A stretch of DNA of 64,000 nt from Brienomyrus brachyistius (GCF_023856365.1 NC_064543.1:2439952-2503951); one strand, 5' to 3'. Counted from the stretch's first letter, positions 1 through 11,490 are shown. Program-made: numbers and translations. The notes: generated from the letters alone by a model not told the origin.

Positions 1-430
1 GTTTTACTTCCCACTCAGTGTCCTGAACTAGTTTAATTTCAGTTGGCCTGTGAAGGATGATGAGTGTAGAATCCTAGTCAATGGTTTTGTTGGGTGGTAT
101 AAGAAACACCACTTGCAGCTTAGTGTTGGAAAGACAAAGGAATTGGTGACACCATCAGGGAGACTGATCACTGAATCCCGCCAGCATCCAAGAAGGAAAA
201 AGAGTAGAATTGGTCCCAATGATACCATAAGTACCTTGGCATCTACAACAATGACTGGCGGAACTGGCAGGACAACATGAAAGGAGTTTGCAAGTAGACT
301 GCCGTTCTTGAAAAGACTTCAATATGTATAGTCTACCACTACAGACATTACCATTTAATGGTAACCAGTGCCATGTGTATTGCTGCTGTTTGGTCAGTGC
401 CCTGTTTACAAGGGTGTCTAAGTGAGCATA
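1..430 (+). mobile_element. Decayed non-LTR retrotransposon fragment (end of the reverse transcriptase region)
   Basis: The plus strand reads as the region just after the palm domain of a LINE reverse transcriptase of the CR1/L2/Rex1 kind. Near 105-150 the frame gives HHLQLSVGKTKELV, matching the common motif in which LNVSKTKEL precedes a hydrophobic stretch. After a frameshift, about 226-295 gives HKYLGIYNNDWRNWQDN, matching the conserved 'YKYLG(V/I)' motif and the following D-W-x-x-N segment. Beyond about 300 the similarity fades, with an A-V-W-type motif near 385. Several frameshifts and stops make it non-functional. The 5' part, including the catalytic FADD box, lies outside the window or is lost. 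The clade is an inference from motif order; the LINE origin is reasonably secure. Confidence 0.6.
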
Positions 431-1010
431 GCCCACTCAGATTAATAAAATGCACCCTCAGGTGTAAGTCAGTCTGTCCATGACTGCCACGTACTTGTGG
501 GAATCGTGCACTCTAACTAATTTCAGATTCACCCTTAGTGATTTTGTTGAGGGGAGATGGTGGGGGGGGGGAGTGGGGGGGACGCTAGCTTTGTCATGGC
601 ACTGTCTGGAATGCTTGGAAGTGGTGGTGAAGAATGTCTACTCCTTTCTGAATAATGAAGCCAATTTATGCCTACTACCATTTATTTGTTTGTGTTTTTT
701 CTTTATGTTTGACTCACTTGCATTAAAATATGCACCTACCTTTTTTATAATCATTTTTCTACCACGCTTCTACCACCTACAATGTACTATACGATTTCTT
801 GTTTCCTGGACGGTTGTACTGGGAGGTATTTATTTTTGTGATTCAAAATGTAAATTTTGCTAGTCTGACACCAGCACCAGAAAACATACGTTAATGATGC
901 TTTATTTATGTTTCTCAATGTTATTTCCAAGCATACAGTCCAATTAGCCATGAGTCAATGTTAGATTCATAATGTGGCTACATGCTCTGGCTTGTTTGTG
1001 CCTTTTTGCG
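431..1010. other. No recognisable gene; purine-rich G tract
   Basis: There is no convincing coding signal. A G-rich stretch lies at about 555-582. The 127-residue open frame across 480-863 has low-complexity hydrophobic composition and no recognisable domain, so it is treated as chance. Confidence 0.4.
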
Positions 1011-1172
1011 TTTCCCAGTCCAGTCCTTCAAGAATCCACAGACAGTCCATGTTTTTGCTCCCTCCCAGCTCTGGAGATGGAGCGGAAATGTGAACTGTCT
1101 GGCAGGGAGCTGGGAGGGAGCAAAAACATGAACCGTCTGTGGGTCCTCAAGGACTGGGTTGGCAAACCCTGG
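1011..1172. mobile_element. Foldback MITE, copy A
   Basis: The left arm (about 1011-1070) and right arm (about 1105-1172) are imperfect inverted repeats. The left arm carries CAGACAGTCCATGTTTTTGC and GCTCCCTCCCAGCT; the right arm carries AGCTGGGAGGGAGCAAAAAC and GGACTGGGTTGG. The same structure recurs at 28799-28915 and 33347-33518, with a right arm alone at 3588-3682. Non-autonomous DNA transposons with such long terminal inverted repeats are common in fish. No target-site duplication could be settled, so the superfamily is left open. Confidence 0.6.
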
Positions 1173-1252
1173 CTTATTGTGTTTACCTGCTTGACTTTAT
1201 TGTGGCTGCGGTGGCGTTTGTGTCTGTCGCTGCGGACATACGCCATTGGGAA
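1088..1252 (+). repeat. Duplicated block, copy 1 (partner at 3588-3746)
   Basis: This block contains the right arm of the foldback MITE plus about 80 bp of downstream sequence, including GCTTGACTTTATTGTGG and GGACATACGCCATTGGG. It is nearly identical to 3588-3746 in the same orientation; the main difference is 9 extra bases here near 1204-1212. The match extends beyond the MITE arm. Either the repeat family is longer than the foldback core, or a local duplication copied the MITE half together with its flank. Confidence 0.75.
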
Positions 1253-3009
1253 AAAACAAGAACAGAATGTGGTCTTGTTCTCGTATGCTGGAAATGTGAG
1301 GCCAAAACGTTCTGACTCATTTGTTCATCCAGTATGAGGCCCAACACCCCCCATGGATCAATCCGTCAGTGTCTCCTTGACATATTACACAGGCATATGA
1401 AGCATCATTTTAGCCTGCGCGTGTCCTTTCAGGATTCACCATCCAAATCCAGCAGCCAAAATCGAGTATGAGAGAAAATAAATGACTGTAGGATTAGGAA
1501 GGCCAAAATAAACCAATTTCCAGAACAATCCGCGTAAATGCATTGCATGTATTTGGCTTTTTGACGATAGAGTAAAATCTTTTATTATTCTTTATGGATA
1601 AACAAGGCACAAGTAGAGACGTCTGCGTGGAACTATACCAATCTATGTCAATTTACCTTTTGACTGTATAACACTACGGTAAGCAGTGGAAATGAGAGGT
1701 CCTGATTTTACAGTTAACTCACCATTTCAAGGAATCTATGCATTTAATTAGCTATTTGATCCCTTTTTGCGTAGGTGATTGGGGGTGAACTTAATGATGC
1801 TTTTCATGGGTTCAACTACCATTTAGAAGATTCTTTTCTGATGGGGCAGAGTGGGCATTTTGAAATCAGTTGACGATTCTTTCGACAGTATTCAAAAAAA
1901 TCTGTATAACAGTGTTCTACAGTTCTCATGGTAATCTTTTGGTGATAGTTTAGAATCGGCTATCATTGGGGTCTAGTCAAAAGTGTTCAGCATATTTTGG
2001 GTGGTGACATGTTGGTCCTAGGAACGCAATCTTCTTCTATGCTCAGTGAGTTGTCACTCGCTTCATTCACAAAAATTCAAAGCATGTCCATTTCCTCAAG
2101 GTCACTAGCTAACCATCAAGAAAGGTAATGGAGTCTGTTCTCAGGCAGTCCACCCACCATGAATAAAATGGCTTTAACTCAATGTGACCCTCTAATGTAA
2201 GGTGAAGTGTAGAGAGCTAGCAATTTCAGATGGTAAACTTTCTTTGTCACTCTGTATCAAAATGCTGCTGTGTAGTTTGACCCACTAATCTGCCTCATAT
2301 GTCACATGTGATTTTCTACGGATAACGGCGTTTAATAGGAAACAACAGCACACACATAATTTAAACAATCAAGATAAGCGACAGGCACTCACACATGGAC
2401 AAGCCACGTTTACACATATTTATTTATAAGATGCTTTCCTTAAAAATAATGTAAATGTGAGGCAAATAGCATATTACACGAAAGCTGAAGGTAATCTCCT
2501 CATAATGCATTGGTTAATTAATCGTTAAGAACTTACTGTAAGTGAAATTGCAGGGAACGTCAACCAATTACAATTTAGTGAGCAGCATGTTCATGGTGTG
2601 CCGAACCACGGAGTCTTAGAATTTATAAATTCCGCATTCTGCAGAGGATCTTCAGTAATTTGGCAGGTGTAAACACTCGAGCAATTTCACAAATTGGCCT
2701 CGTGTCTGGGTTTCTCCCATTGCAATTGCGGGGGCACATGGTAAAGCTGCATGCTTATGTACACAGCCTCTGGGGGGGTACTCACACTTTAAGAAAATGA
2801 AGCTGCAATAATTAAGATGTCGCCACAGTATATGTCTTTAAACTAATTGCAAAATTAAACTCTTTGCAGGTAACCCATTGAAGATTTAAACCAAACCAGG
2901 TGAATGTTGCATTATTTATATTTCATCGTTAGGAAATCATAATGTGAGAACAGAAATGTGTCCTTTACTTCACACGAAGAGATCGCTAGATGTACTACAT
3001 CTCCATAAA
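1253..3009. other. No gene seen; AT-rich single-copy-looking DNA
   Basis: No domain-bearing frame, transposon terminus or tandem array was recognised. The part from about 2440 to 2910 holds several homeodomain-type TAATTA/TAAT cores and looks less decayed than its surroundings. Confidence 0.4.
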
Positions 3010-3108
3010 ACCCATCCATCTTCCAAATGATTATCCAGTACAGGGTCACAGGGAGAGCTGGAGCCTGTCCCAGGCAGTACAGGGCATAATGCAGAAGGGT
3101 AGGCTATA
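3010..3108 (-). mobile_element. SINE tail fragment (5'-truncated)
   Basis: The plus strand begins CCATCCATCTTCCAAATG and continues with TTATCCAGTACAGGGTC and GGAGCCTGTCCCAGGCAG. This is the reverse complement of the 3' end of the ATGG-tailed SINE seen full length at 51560-51925, but clearly diverged. The tRNA-like head is missing. Confidence 0.6.
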
Positions 3109-3142
3109 CACAAACACACGCACGCACACACACACATGCACA
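3109..3142. repeat. CA microsatellite
   Basis: Imperfect CA run (ACACGCACGCACACACACAC and following) bordering the hairpin-rich repeat on its left side. Confidence 0.85.
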
Positions 3143-3420
3143 CAGGTTCGTAGTTATTTTGTGAGGACACACCATTCATTTCTATGGGGAAAACGGCCAC
3201 ATGATGACCTTAACCCTACCCAGCCCTAACCTTAACCATAAGTAGTCAAACAAAATACGATTTTTAGTTTTTTGATGGTATTCACATATCTTTGTGGGGA
3301 CATGAAAAATTGTCCCCACAATGTCACAATATCAGGTTTATGTTACATTGTGGGGAGCTTTCGGTCCCCACAATGTAATATAAACATAGTCTACATGCAC
3401 ACACACACAAACACACAAAA
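3143..3420. repeat. Hairpin-rich TGTGGGGAC interspersed repeat, copy 1, with right CA tract
   Basis: Shared landmarks with copies at about 40344 and 48414 are CATTCATTTCTATGGGGAAA, CCTAACCTTAACCATAAGTA, CAAACAAAATACGA and TTTGTGGGGAC, in the same order. Two strong hairpins occur here. In the first, 3292-3302 pairs with 3311-3321. In the second, 3345-3356 pairs perfectly with 3365-3376. A CA-rich tract follows at about 3397-3418. This is a dispersed fish repeat of unknown class; no coding capacity is seen. Confidence 0.7.
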
Positions 3421-3587
3421 TAAGAATTAGAAACTCATAAAACTGCATGTCATGGACTGGTGGATAGCGATGCAACACAAGGAAAGCATAACTCCATTGG
3501 ATTCAATCCTCGGTACAATAAGCTACCCTGTCACCTTTCCTCCCACTTAGCAAAGCGATATTTAAATCAGTGTAGAAGACAGAGCAA

Positions 3588-3746
3588 AAATGTGGACTGT
3601 CTGGCAGGGAGCTGGGAGGGAGCAAAAACATGAACCGTCTGTGGGTCCTCAGGGACTGGGTTGGCAAACCCTGGCTTATTGTGTTTACCTGCTTGACTTT
3701 ATTGTGGCGTTTGTGTCTGTCGCCGTGGACATACGCCATTGGGGAG
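3588..3746 (+). repeat. Duplicated block, copy 2, with right arm of the foldback MITE
   Basis: Positions 3588-3682 match the right arm of the foldback MITE (GGGAGCTGGGAGGGAGC, GGGACTGGGTTGGCAAACCC). Positions 3683-3746 match the downstream flank of copy 1. The left MITE arm is absent, so this copy is either truncated or a partial duplication of 1088-1252. Confidence 0.75.
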
Positions 3747-6700
3747 CATTGAACTGCTTGAAGCAGCAGTGAAATGAGCCGAGGCCTGTGCTGATTCCAC
3801 TGTGCGCTATAACACCCATCCACCCTTTAGGTACAGATGTGAAATGCAGAGATCTCCTAGAGGTGACGTTGTATGTGATGTCATCACATTTTTACGGTAG
3901 CACCTCAGCTCAGGAGTAATGGTTTCGGTCACACCGTCACAACACATACTCCGAAAAGCTGCAGGGATTTGTAATGTACAAACAAAAAAACATTTATCTA
4001 AGGTTTTAAATCCACTACTCATCCTGGTGTAAATGATGAAGTCACATCCACGCAAATAGTTCAGTTCCAGTAGAGGGGATAACACATACCAAACAGGAAG
4101 TGATTACCATTATAAACAGAGTCCCTGACATCCTGTTTCACACACCTATCTCCCTGAGAGCAGACCATGGTTGGCTTGCTGGGCAGTTGGTCCTAAGCCA
4201 GGCTTCATCAAACGCAGCTTTAATCTTCTCTGGCCTTCAGCCCGTACTTCGGTCCAACTTTTCCTACATTGCTCTACACATGTGCGTTCAAGCCTGTGCC
4301 ATGTCTGGCTCAGGTGACCTTTATTATTTTTCCAACTGATATTTTCTTCCAAATGTGAGGATCCGGTATGTAGAACACCTTCGGCAGCCAGTCAGGCTTG
4401 GATTTTTTGAGTTTGAGCTGAAGTATTCATATTTATCCTTTTCCAAAACATGTGGGCCCATATGGCAAGAGAAATTCCTGACGACTAAGGAAAAGAGCAG
4501 ACTCAGTTCAGTGCGGTCACAGCATTGAGGAGGGACCGTATTTTTCTGCATGCCAGGAAACTGTGTTTGTGTGTCTTTGGATTTTTCCTGGAGAGGCTTT
4601 TGAGAAGGTGCTGCTTTCATGCCAGGTTTCATAAAGTGACTTTGATTATTAAACAGTTTTGCCAGAGGCCAGAGATTGCTCTCCACAGTGAGTCGTGTCA
4701 CATAGACAAAGCTGGGGTTCCTTCTGGAACTTTATGGAAAAACAGGAGAGAGTGAAGGCCTTGAACAGTATCAGGTGTTAAACAAAGAGGCTGGTCTACC
4801 TAATTATAGTGGAACTAACAAGCTGGCTTTCAAAATTGCATGGCTTAACAAAAGAAAACACCACTTGCAGAGCATTAAAAAAAATGTACGCAATGCAACA
4901 AAAACATCAGCAGTTTTGTATGGGTATTTTATGCATCCAAGACTATGAATCACTTAACATTAGCCCAATTTGGAAAACTGTCTTCATTTAATATATGTTG
5001 CAGAAGAATGTATTTTGTTTATGTCTTTGAAATGGAATGTGATGTGTTTTTGCTGCACATTATTACATTTTACTACGTTACACCGTACGTTAGCTGTTGT
5101 AAATATGTCTCTGGATCTCATAACTAGCTGTAAAACTCTGCTGGGTTTTGGCTTTGCCTGCCTCTGGTCAGTGCTGATTTGATATATTGTATCTGTCACC
5201 TGTTAGAACTCAGTCCATAGTCGGTATGTAGATCTCAGTAAGTAGAATCCAGCACTTACAGTACTATAGCACTGCTGGTACTGGTAATGGACGGCTTTGA
5301 TTTTTACTGTGCTTATGCTATATTTAACATCAAATGCATTTCTGCTGGATGGAATTTGGAGGCTGACCAATAAGCGAGCATCTTAAAAGAAAATGCCGAT
5401 TCAGTCCTTTAATGAGGCAGTAATATGACGCTTCTGCCCTGCTTTCTTCTGTTTTGACACAGTACTTTAAAGCACAGAAGAGTCCAGAAGACTGTACTGT
5501 TGTTGTGGAGACATGCTGCCTGAAGAAGAGAGCTTGGCCACAACTACTGGAAAGCGTTTGGAGATAAACACAAGAAGATGTCGAAGTGTGGCGCACAATG
5601 CAGACGATTGCCTTAACAAGTGTGTGTGCGTGTGAGTGTGTGTGCGTTTGAGTTTATACATATGTACACTCATGCAAATACATCTGTATAGATTCATATA
5701 TAAATGTTTAAGCGTATATGCATATAGACTGACACACAAGTGCAAAATCGGACATGGTTAGTGATAAGGCTACATACATTTTACTAGTGTTATCAGTGTT
5801 TTGATAAAAGCAAATATGAATATTTCAATGCAAATATAACACATTTACATTTGTTTTTGATATTATTGGATAATGTCAAAAAGGGAACAAAACACACTGT
5901 GGCCAGATGCTTCCTGTAGCATCTCGTCTCATATCGTTAACAAACAAGGTATATTTTGTTTCCTCTCTCAGTATGCATTAATGAATTACCTTGGCTACGT
6001 GTGAGCATTGATGAATTTAAGCATTAACCATCTGCTCACACCAACATTTTGTATTGTGTTAAATCAGTGTTCGCTCCATTCAGGCTGAGTGCATCGTGTA
6101 TGAATGCTATTCACATTGGTATTGCAGCAACAACTGCAGATGTCAGGTAACATACACATGTGGCACAACTCCTCATTCACGTAATCTCATGATTCCTTAA
6201 AGAATGCTGGAATGTTGTTGTTGTTCACATAAAACTCTGAGAGGCTAAGATTGCGGAATTAATGTGCGATTGATTAAAGTACGAGAGAACCAGGTGCAAT
6301 CGCTTTGTCTACGCTTTACTTCATTTAGGTCTTATGTATGCAAAGACTTATGAAAGTATGTTTGTTCGGTAAAAATAAACTTGAAACTTAGATAACCAAA
6401 GTTGTAATCTAGTACCATCATCAGTGTCTTATGAAGTTCCAGAGTAGGTGGTGAATTCAAATCTACAACAGTTAGAAAACACCCCAAGCTGAAATGAAGT
6501 GTTTCCAATATGTCACGTCAGTTCAGATCTTAGCCACCTAAAGTGACTATTTGCAGATTCACGTGACCTTCTAGACTGTTAAGAACCTCTTTTGTATGCA
6601 TCCCGATTAATTGTTTAGTTGTTATGTTGTCTGCTGGAGATGTGAATACTCATATTGAAGAGACAGTTCAATGAAGTGTACGTATAATGTGGACTTAGTA

Positions 6701-8579
6701 AATGGATCACAGCCCTCATAGACAAGCAATGGCACGTCATACAAGCAGGTGTGGTTTCCCTTTTCAGAGATTTAGAGGCATGACTTAACCCTGTGGACGG
6801 TAGTGCAGCTAGCTCAGCATCCCAGTACAGCCTGTACCTGAGTATGCATTTTGTCTACAGCAGTGACACCTGTAAACAAAGCCATTGCACACTGGGCGTT
6901 ACATTGTGTGTCTCACTGTTAGAACTGTATCTGTACCTCAATAACTTGAAAAGATAGTGTTGTATTGGAAATATACTGTTCAAGTTCCCTAAAGTGCACA
7001 GAGTAAGAGCAGTGATTTATGCTTAAATAACAGGCCACTTTTATTTGTGATTAGATCGTTGTGGTTGATTGTTAAGTCATTTCTAATAGTATGACTTCAA
7101 GGTGGCCAGGCCTCTTTTCAAAACGTCCTGTATTTTTTTATGTGATATACTTCTAGTTTGTATCTCATATTGATTTGGTTAATATGACTCTATGTCAACT
7201 GTATGTCCTTTTCGGCACAGATACTCAGCATATGCAAAAATGTTTTAAAATCCATGCCGTTCATTATAAATAATTTTTACAAATTCTGAATAGTTTCAAT
7301 TATTCTTAATTACCGTGTGAAATTTCTTGTAAGCAGTGGACATATCCCCGACCTACCAGAAAACATGCTTCCAATACAAAGTAACAAAACTGTAAGACTA
7401 ATTCTTCAGTCATTTTTTGTTTATTGTACCATTGGCATAATTATTATTATTATTATTATTATTATTTTGGCAACTACATGTTTTGGTTTATATACATGTT
7501 ACATTCCCTAAGATACCATATCTCCAGTCTCTGCAATAAGAAAACAGTTAATGGCTTAACACTCAGTGTTTAACCTCATGTTGTGTCATGGTTACAGTGC
7601 TGTTATATATTCAGAAATGCTGGTGAACAGTTCGTGGGAACGCAATGTAAACTCAAAATATTCTTCAAAACAGAGAAATGCTAGACACCCTTAAGTATGT
7701 AATCTTTATGGCAAGATTGTGCGCCCAGTTGCTTGTTGTTATGGTCTTATGTATCTGTTTAAATCTCTGCACTTCCCTCCCCTATCTTATTTTTTTGCAT
7801 GATCCTTTGTTTTCAACACCTCATTCAATAAAATATGCATTTTTTTGTTATTTATTTGGGTGCTACTTTGGTATTATAGGGGCCCTTTGATTCCTTCTTA
7901 TTTACTTCTTTCTTAGCAGTCATTCAACTTACTGATTTTTCTACATTGATACTGTATAATTTTGTAGGCAGCAATATGAGACGTGAGAGAGAAGAAATGT
8001 CTGTGAAACTTTGACTTCAAAGCTGAATCTATTAAAGGAACACAAAGCAAGCAGATGTGTTCTGTGTGCTTGTGTGGGCTTCTCTCCATCTCTGTGCACT
8101 CTGGCATGACTGAAGGTGCAACCGAGGGCAGAAACGGAGCCAGAAACGCCGGCCCAAACACAGGCCAGGAGCGTCCCGTGGACTTCTGACATGGCGACGT
8201 AAAAGTAATTTTAGATACGTGATACCCGAGTCTTTCATGTTAAATGTTGATTAAATATTTAAAACGAGTTCTGTGTCAAGTAATTACTATGCTTTGGAAA
8301 GTGGACCAAGAACATCAGTCAGAGGCCAACAATGACACTGTGAGTATCTCCTTGTGTATTCAGATATTACAGCTCCGCTGTCCGGATGTGGGCTTTTCAT
8401 GATATGACTGCTCCGAATATTTCTGTACACTCTCTGCACCTTTTTTAGCACTCATGGGAAAAAGGCCACTGAAAAACATATCTTACCCCAGGGGAGGATA
8501 ATGTCTAGGTGGAGGTTGTTATTAATTCCTTTTGGTTAATTTCTGTAATAAAAATTTCATGTTGAAAAATATTAAATAT
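3747..8579. other. Long stretch without recognisable genes or transposons
   Basis: All open frames are short, overlap on both strands and carry no recognised domain. Simple repeats are a GT-rich run at about 5620-5646 and an ATT run at 7436-7467. No splice-bounded frame stood out. Confidence 0.45.
7436..7467. repeat. ATT microsatellite
   Basis: About ten uninterrupted ATT trinucleotides. They produce a meaningless poly-isoleucine frame. Confidence 0.9.
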
Positions 8580-9340
8580 GGGTAGGGTATAAAATACGAT
8601 GCTGCAGTATTGCACCGCTGCAGAGATTACTAGCACAGATGAATCCATGGCGATCCATGCGAAATACGGATATAAAATATGACTCTGCAATTTTGGTATT
8701 ATGCAATGCGATCCGATGGCTGCTTGATGCAAATAAGGATATAAAACATAGTGCTGCAGTGTGGAATCACTGCGGATGTCCTTAAGTAGGGCCCATTCAC
8801 AATAATCCTGTGGTTTTATTCTGCTGTGGAGGTTATTGTATATTGACCAAGCATGCCAGTAATGCATGCCAGTTCACAGGAATACAATATGTTGCTGCAG
8901 TTTTTCATGCTAATAGAGGTCACTTTATAATATTAAGGTATATATTGCGGTGAGGGGAGTTTAAACCTTCATTTTGCTATGTGGATATCATCTGATGCTG
9001 CCGTTTTGTTCCCCTCCAGAGGTAATCATGTACCGTCGTTACATGGCCAATAAATATAAAATGGAAGAAAATCTGAAATATCTCTCAAATATGAAGCTGC
9101 AGTTATCTCTGCAGAGATAAGTATGTATGTATATAATACATATATGTATGTATGTGTATGTATATACATAATATGAGACGCTTGTATTTTTATCATATCA
9201 TAATGGCAGGGCACTGCCATTCACAGGAAATAAGGATATACAACAGGCTGCTGTGCTTTTGTTGCTCATGAGGGATGGTTATGTAACACCGGGCTCATTC
9301 ACTACAAATACCATTATAAAATACGAACAGTACAGTCAGT
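8580..9340. repeat. Degenerate tandem array with a GGATATAAAATA...GCTGCAGT core
   Basis: A recurring core of the form 'ggatataaaatatgatgctgc' followed by a T-rich run appears near 8587, 8668, 8737, 8880, 8984, 9085, 9232 and 9313. Spacings are irregular, from about 70 to 140 bp. Between cores, variants of 'ccattcacagg' and 'cat-gc' segments also recur (about 8790, 8870, 9218). The copies are strongly diverged and the spacing irregular, so this is an old satellite-like array. It is partly interrupted by the GTAT microsatellite at 9119-9172. Confidence 0.5.
9119..9172. repeat. GTAT/GTATAT microsatellite
   Basis: Run of TATG/TGTA tetranucleotides with ATATA interruptions. Confidence 0.85.
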
Positions 9341-9534
9341 GTTTCGTTTTGTTTTTTTACCCTCAGCACCAAGATGATGTTCAGACTGTGGATTCCAATT
9401 ATAAACAATTACAGTTTTAATTACTAAATGGACTCCAAATGCATCAAGCTTATCTGCAATCTTTCGGAAGCCACTCAGCACATTTGGTCCCCTTGTAGTT
9501 GACTTGGTTTACACTTGCCTGTGCATCCTAAGAA

Positions 9535-9690
9535 TAGGTTTCGTCGCTCGTGACGGTAACACTAGACTCGTCAGCGAGGCGTGTCGCGCGTCGGCGGGGA
9601 CTTTCTGGCGTGTTTGTTTTTGCTGCCGACGTGCACAATGCACCGTTACCTTGGTCGCTCAGCAGTGCAGGGCCAAACGTCATGCAGCAT
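9535..9690. promoter_or_regulatory. Short CpG-dense patch (possible small CpG island)
   Basis: Within about 150 bp there are roughly twenty CpG dinucleotides, concentrated in segments such as TCGTCGCTCGTGACGG and GCGTGTCGCGCGTCGGCGGG. The surrounding tens of kilobases are AT-rich and CpG-poor. Such patches often mark promoters or other unmethylated regulatory DNA in vertebrates, but no transcript, TATA box or exon can be assigned here. An alternative is a fragment of a GC-rich repeat. Confidence 0.3.
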
Positions 9691-9947
9691 TTCAATATGG
9701 CAGCCCTCTGCTGTATGCATGGAAAATCTGAAACAGGACACCCAGTGCCCCGCATGCCCCCCCCCCTCACCCACCCCAGCGGGGGGGTCCTTTGGCCTCA
9801 TGCATAAGGCTTTGTTCATCTAACAAACAAGTGGATTTATTGTAAACATTGGCCGACCTGTGTTAGCAAAGAATTATGATTATGGTGTTGAAGGTGGGGG
9901 GGGGGTCCTAATTAATTTATTTTCAGCATAAACTTTTGGAATTTTTG

Positions 9948-10156
9948 GTAACACTTCACTCGAGGGGGCAAAATACCTTAGTAACTCAGGTAATACTCAA
10001 TTACAAATCATGAACAAATTTAGTAACTGCATGAAATTGATTAATGCTGAACGAACATGGGATCAGTACATAACTAATACTTTGTTTATGGTTCATTAAT
10101 ACATTAAGTAAGAGTGTACTGCTGCATTATTTATGCCCCCTCAAGTAAAGTGTTAC
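9948..10156. mobile_element. MITE with about 23-bp inverted termini and a 10-bp target duplication
   Basis: The left terminus GTAACACTTCACTCGAGGGG matches the reverse complement of the right terminus (CCCCTCAAGTAAAGTGTTAC) with two mismatches. The element is flanked by the exact direct repeat GGAATTTTTG at 9938-9947 and 10157-10166. It is 209 bp long and non-coding. A duplication of about 9-11 bp fits Mutator-like elements best, but no transposase is present to confirm this. Confidence 0.8.
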
Positions 10157-11115
10157 GGAATTTTTGGTTGATGGTAATTTTCATTTACCAGCTCCTACAG
10201 TAGCTGATGGAAAAGCTTTGTGTTTATAGCGTTGAGATATGCAGCCCAGGGTTTGCCACAATTCTCTTCTTTGCCTGTGGGACATCTCACTCTCACATGC
10301 AGAAGATCGCTGGAATGCAGATATTATTTATAGAGCTGCCATTTATCTGATGGTCTCTGTACGTCACTGTGATTTTCACACCAAATTACTCTCATTCAGA
10401 GATGCTTCCCTGCCTGTGAATGAGCCTATATCCTAGGCGGAGAGAAGAGCATTTATCAAACGCTTCCATGGTTCAAAGGTCACAGCCTTGTAGCACGTTA
10501 GTATCAATCCCAGCAGCACACGCAATCCGACAGAAGAATAGGAGAATAGTGAGATTCCTCACATGGAGAGTAGTGGGACGAAGGATAAATATAGATGAAG
10601 AGTCTGGCCTAGAGATAAACCTGTAAAATGCACACATCTGGTTAAATGTGACACTGCACCTTTGTATATTCAGCGGCTCTTTTTCTACACTGTCCAATTT
10701 GTGCAGGGAAGCATAGCGAATTGCTGCAGGAGACCGGGAGATGGTGACAGGACTAATGCCCACTTATCAGTATCTTAGCACATGTAATCACTGTCGTCTT
10801 ACTGTCTGAAAAAGGAAAGCCGTGTGGCTTGTCACAGCTTGCGCTGAATTTCAAGCAGAGCCCTTGAAGGACAGAGAACCAGAGGAGAGGCTATTATAAT
10901 GATACATAAGCATGTATGCCCGGCTGCAAGTGGGGCCATTCTGGTGCTCCTGTGTGTGATTAGGTCGATACATAAGTAGGTAGATAAGCATGTAGGCAAG
11001 AAGGTAGGTGTGTAATTTCGAGGATGGTTCAAATTATTTATTTTACTCCCCGTCTATGTGCCTGTTTAAGAGCAAAAATATTGGGATGAGGGGGGTTCAA
11101 ACCCTAATCTTTCTA

Positions 11116-11364
11116 CACTCTCAAAAAAGGGTAAATATTTGTAGCTTTTCTTGTCACCGGGGCTGGACCCTCAAGGGTCTGCCAATTGTACCCTTAGCTG
11201 TAGGTAATTGGACTCTGAGGAACATTTCTGTACCATTGACAGTACCATTAATGCTCTTTGTACCTTTTGGATGTTCCTCAGACTCCATTTCTCTGGTATA
11301 ATTACAAGGGTACAGCCCCCGTGACAAGAAAAGATGCAAATATCTACCCTTTTTTCTGAGAGTG
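11116..11364. mobile_element. Foldback MITE with TA target duplication
   Basis: The element starts CACTCTCAAAAAAGGGTA and ends with the complementary TACCCTTTTTTCTGAGAGTG. The inverted termini are about 50 bp and extend through the motif TTTTCTTGTCACCGGGGCTG and its partner near 11310. TA dinucleotides flank both ends (11114-11115 and 11365-11366). A second inverted pair lies inside (CTGAGGAACAT near 11216 and ATGTTCCTCAGA near 11272), so the 249 bp can fold almost end to end. TA duplication and length fit a Tc1/mariner-type MITE. Confidence 0.8.
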
Positions 11365-11392
11365 TATGTGGCAATGTGCCTGGTGGATGAGT

Positions 11393-11424
11393 AGACAGAC
11401 AGAAAGACAGACAGACAGACAGAC

Positions 11425-11467
<43 letters not shown>

Positions 11468-11490
11468 CAGATAGATAGATAGATAGATAG
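11393..11490. repeat. GACA/GATA microsatellite
   Basis: About 98 bp of AGAC then AGAT tetranucleotides. On the minus strand it gives long Y-L-S-I open frames that are artefacts of the repeat. Confidence 0.95.

Noticed and set aside
480..863. 127-residue plus-strand frame
   Set aside because: Crosses a G run, rich in Phe/Leu/Cys from T-rich DNA, with no domain.
3200..3245. Telomere-like CCCTAACC motifs (also near 40427 and 48500)
   Set aside because: They are fixed parts of the TGTGGGGAC repeat family, only two or three imperfect units, and not a telomere track.
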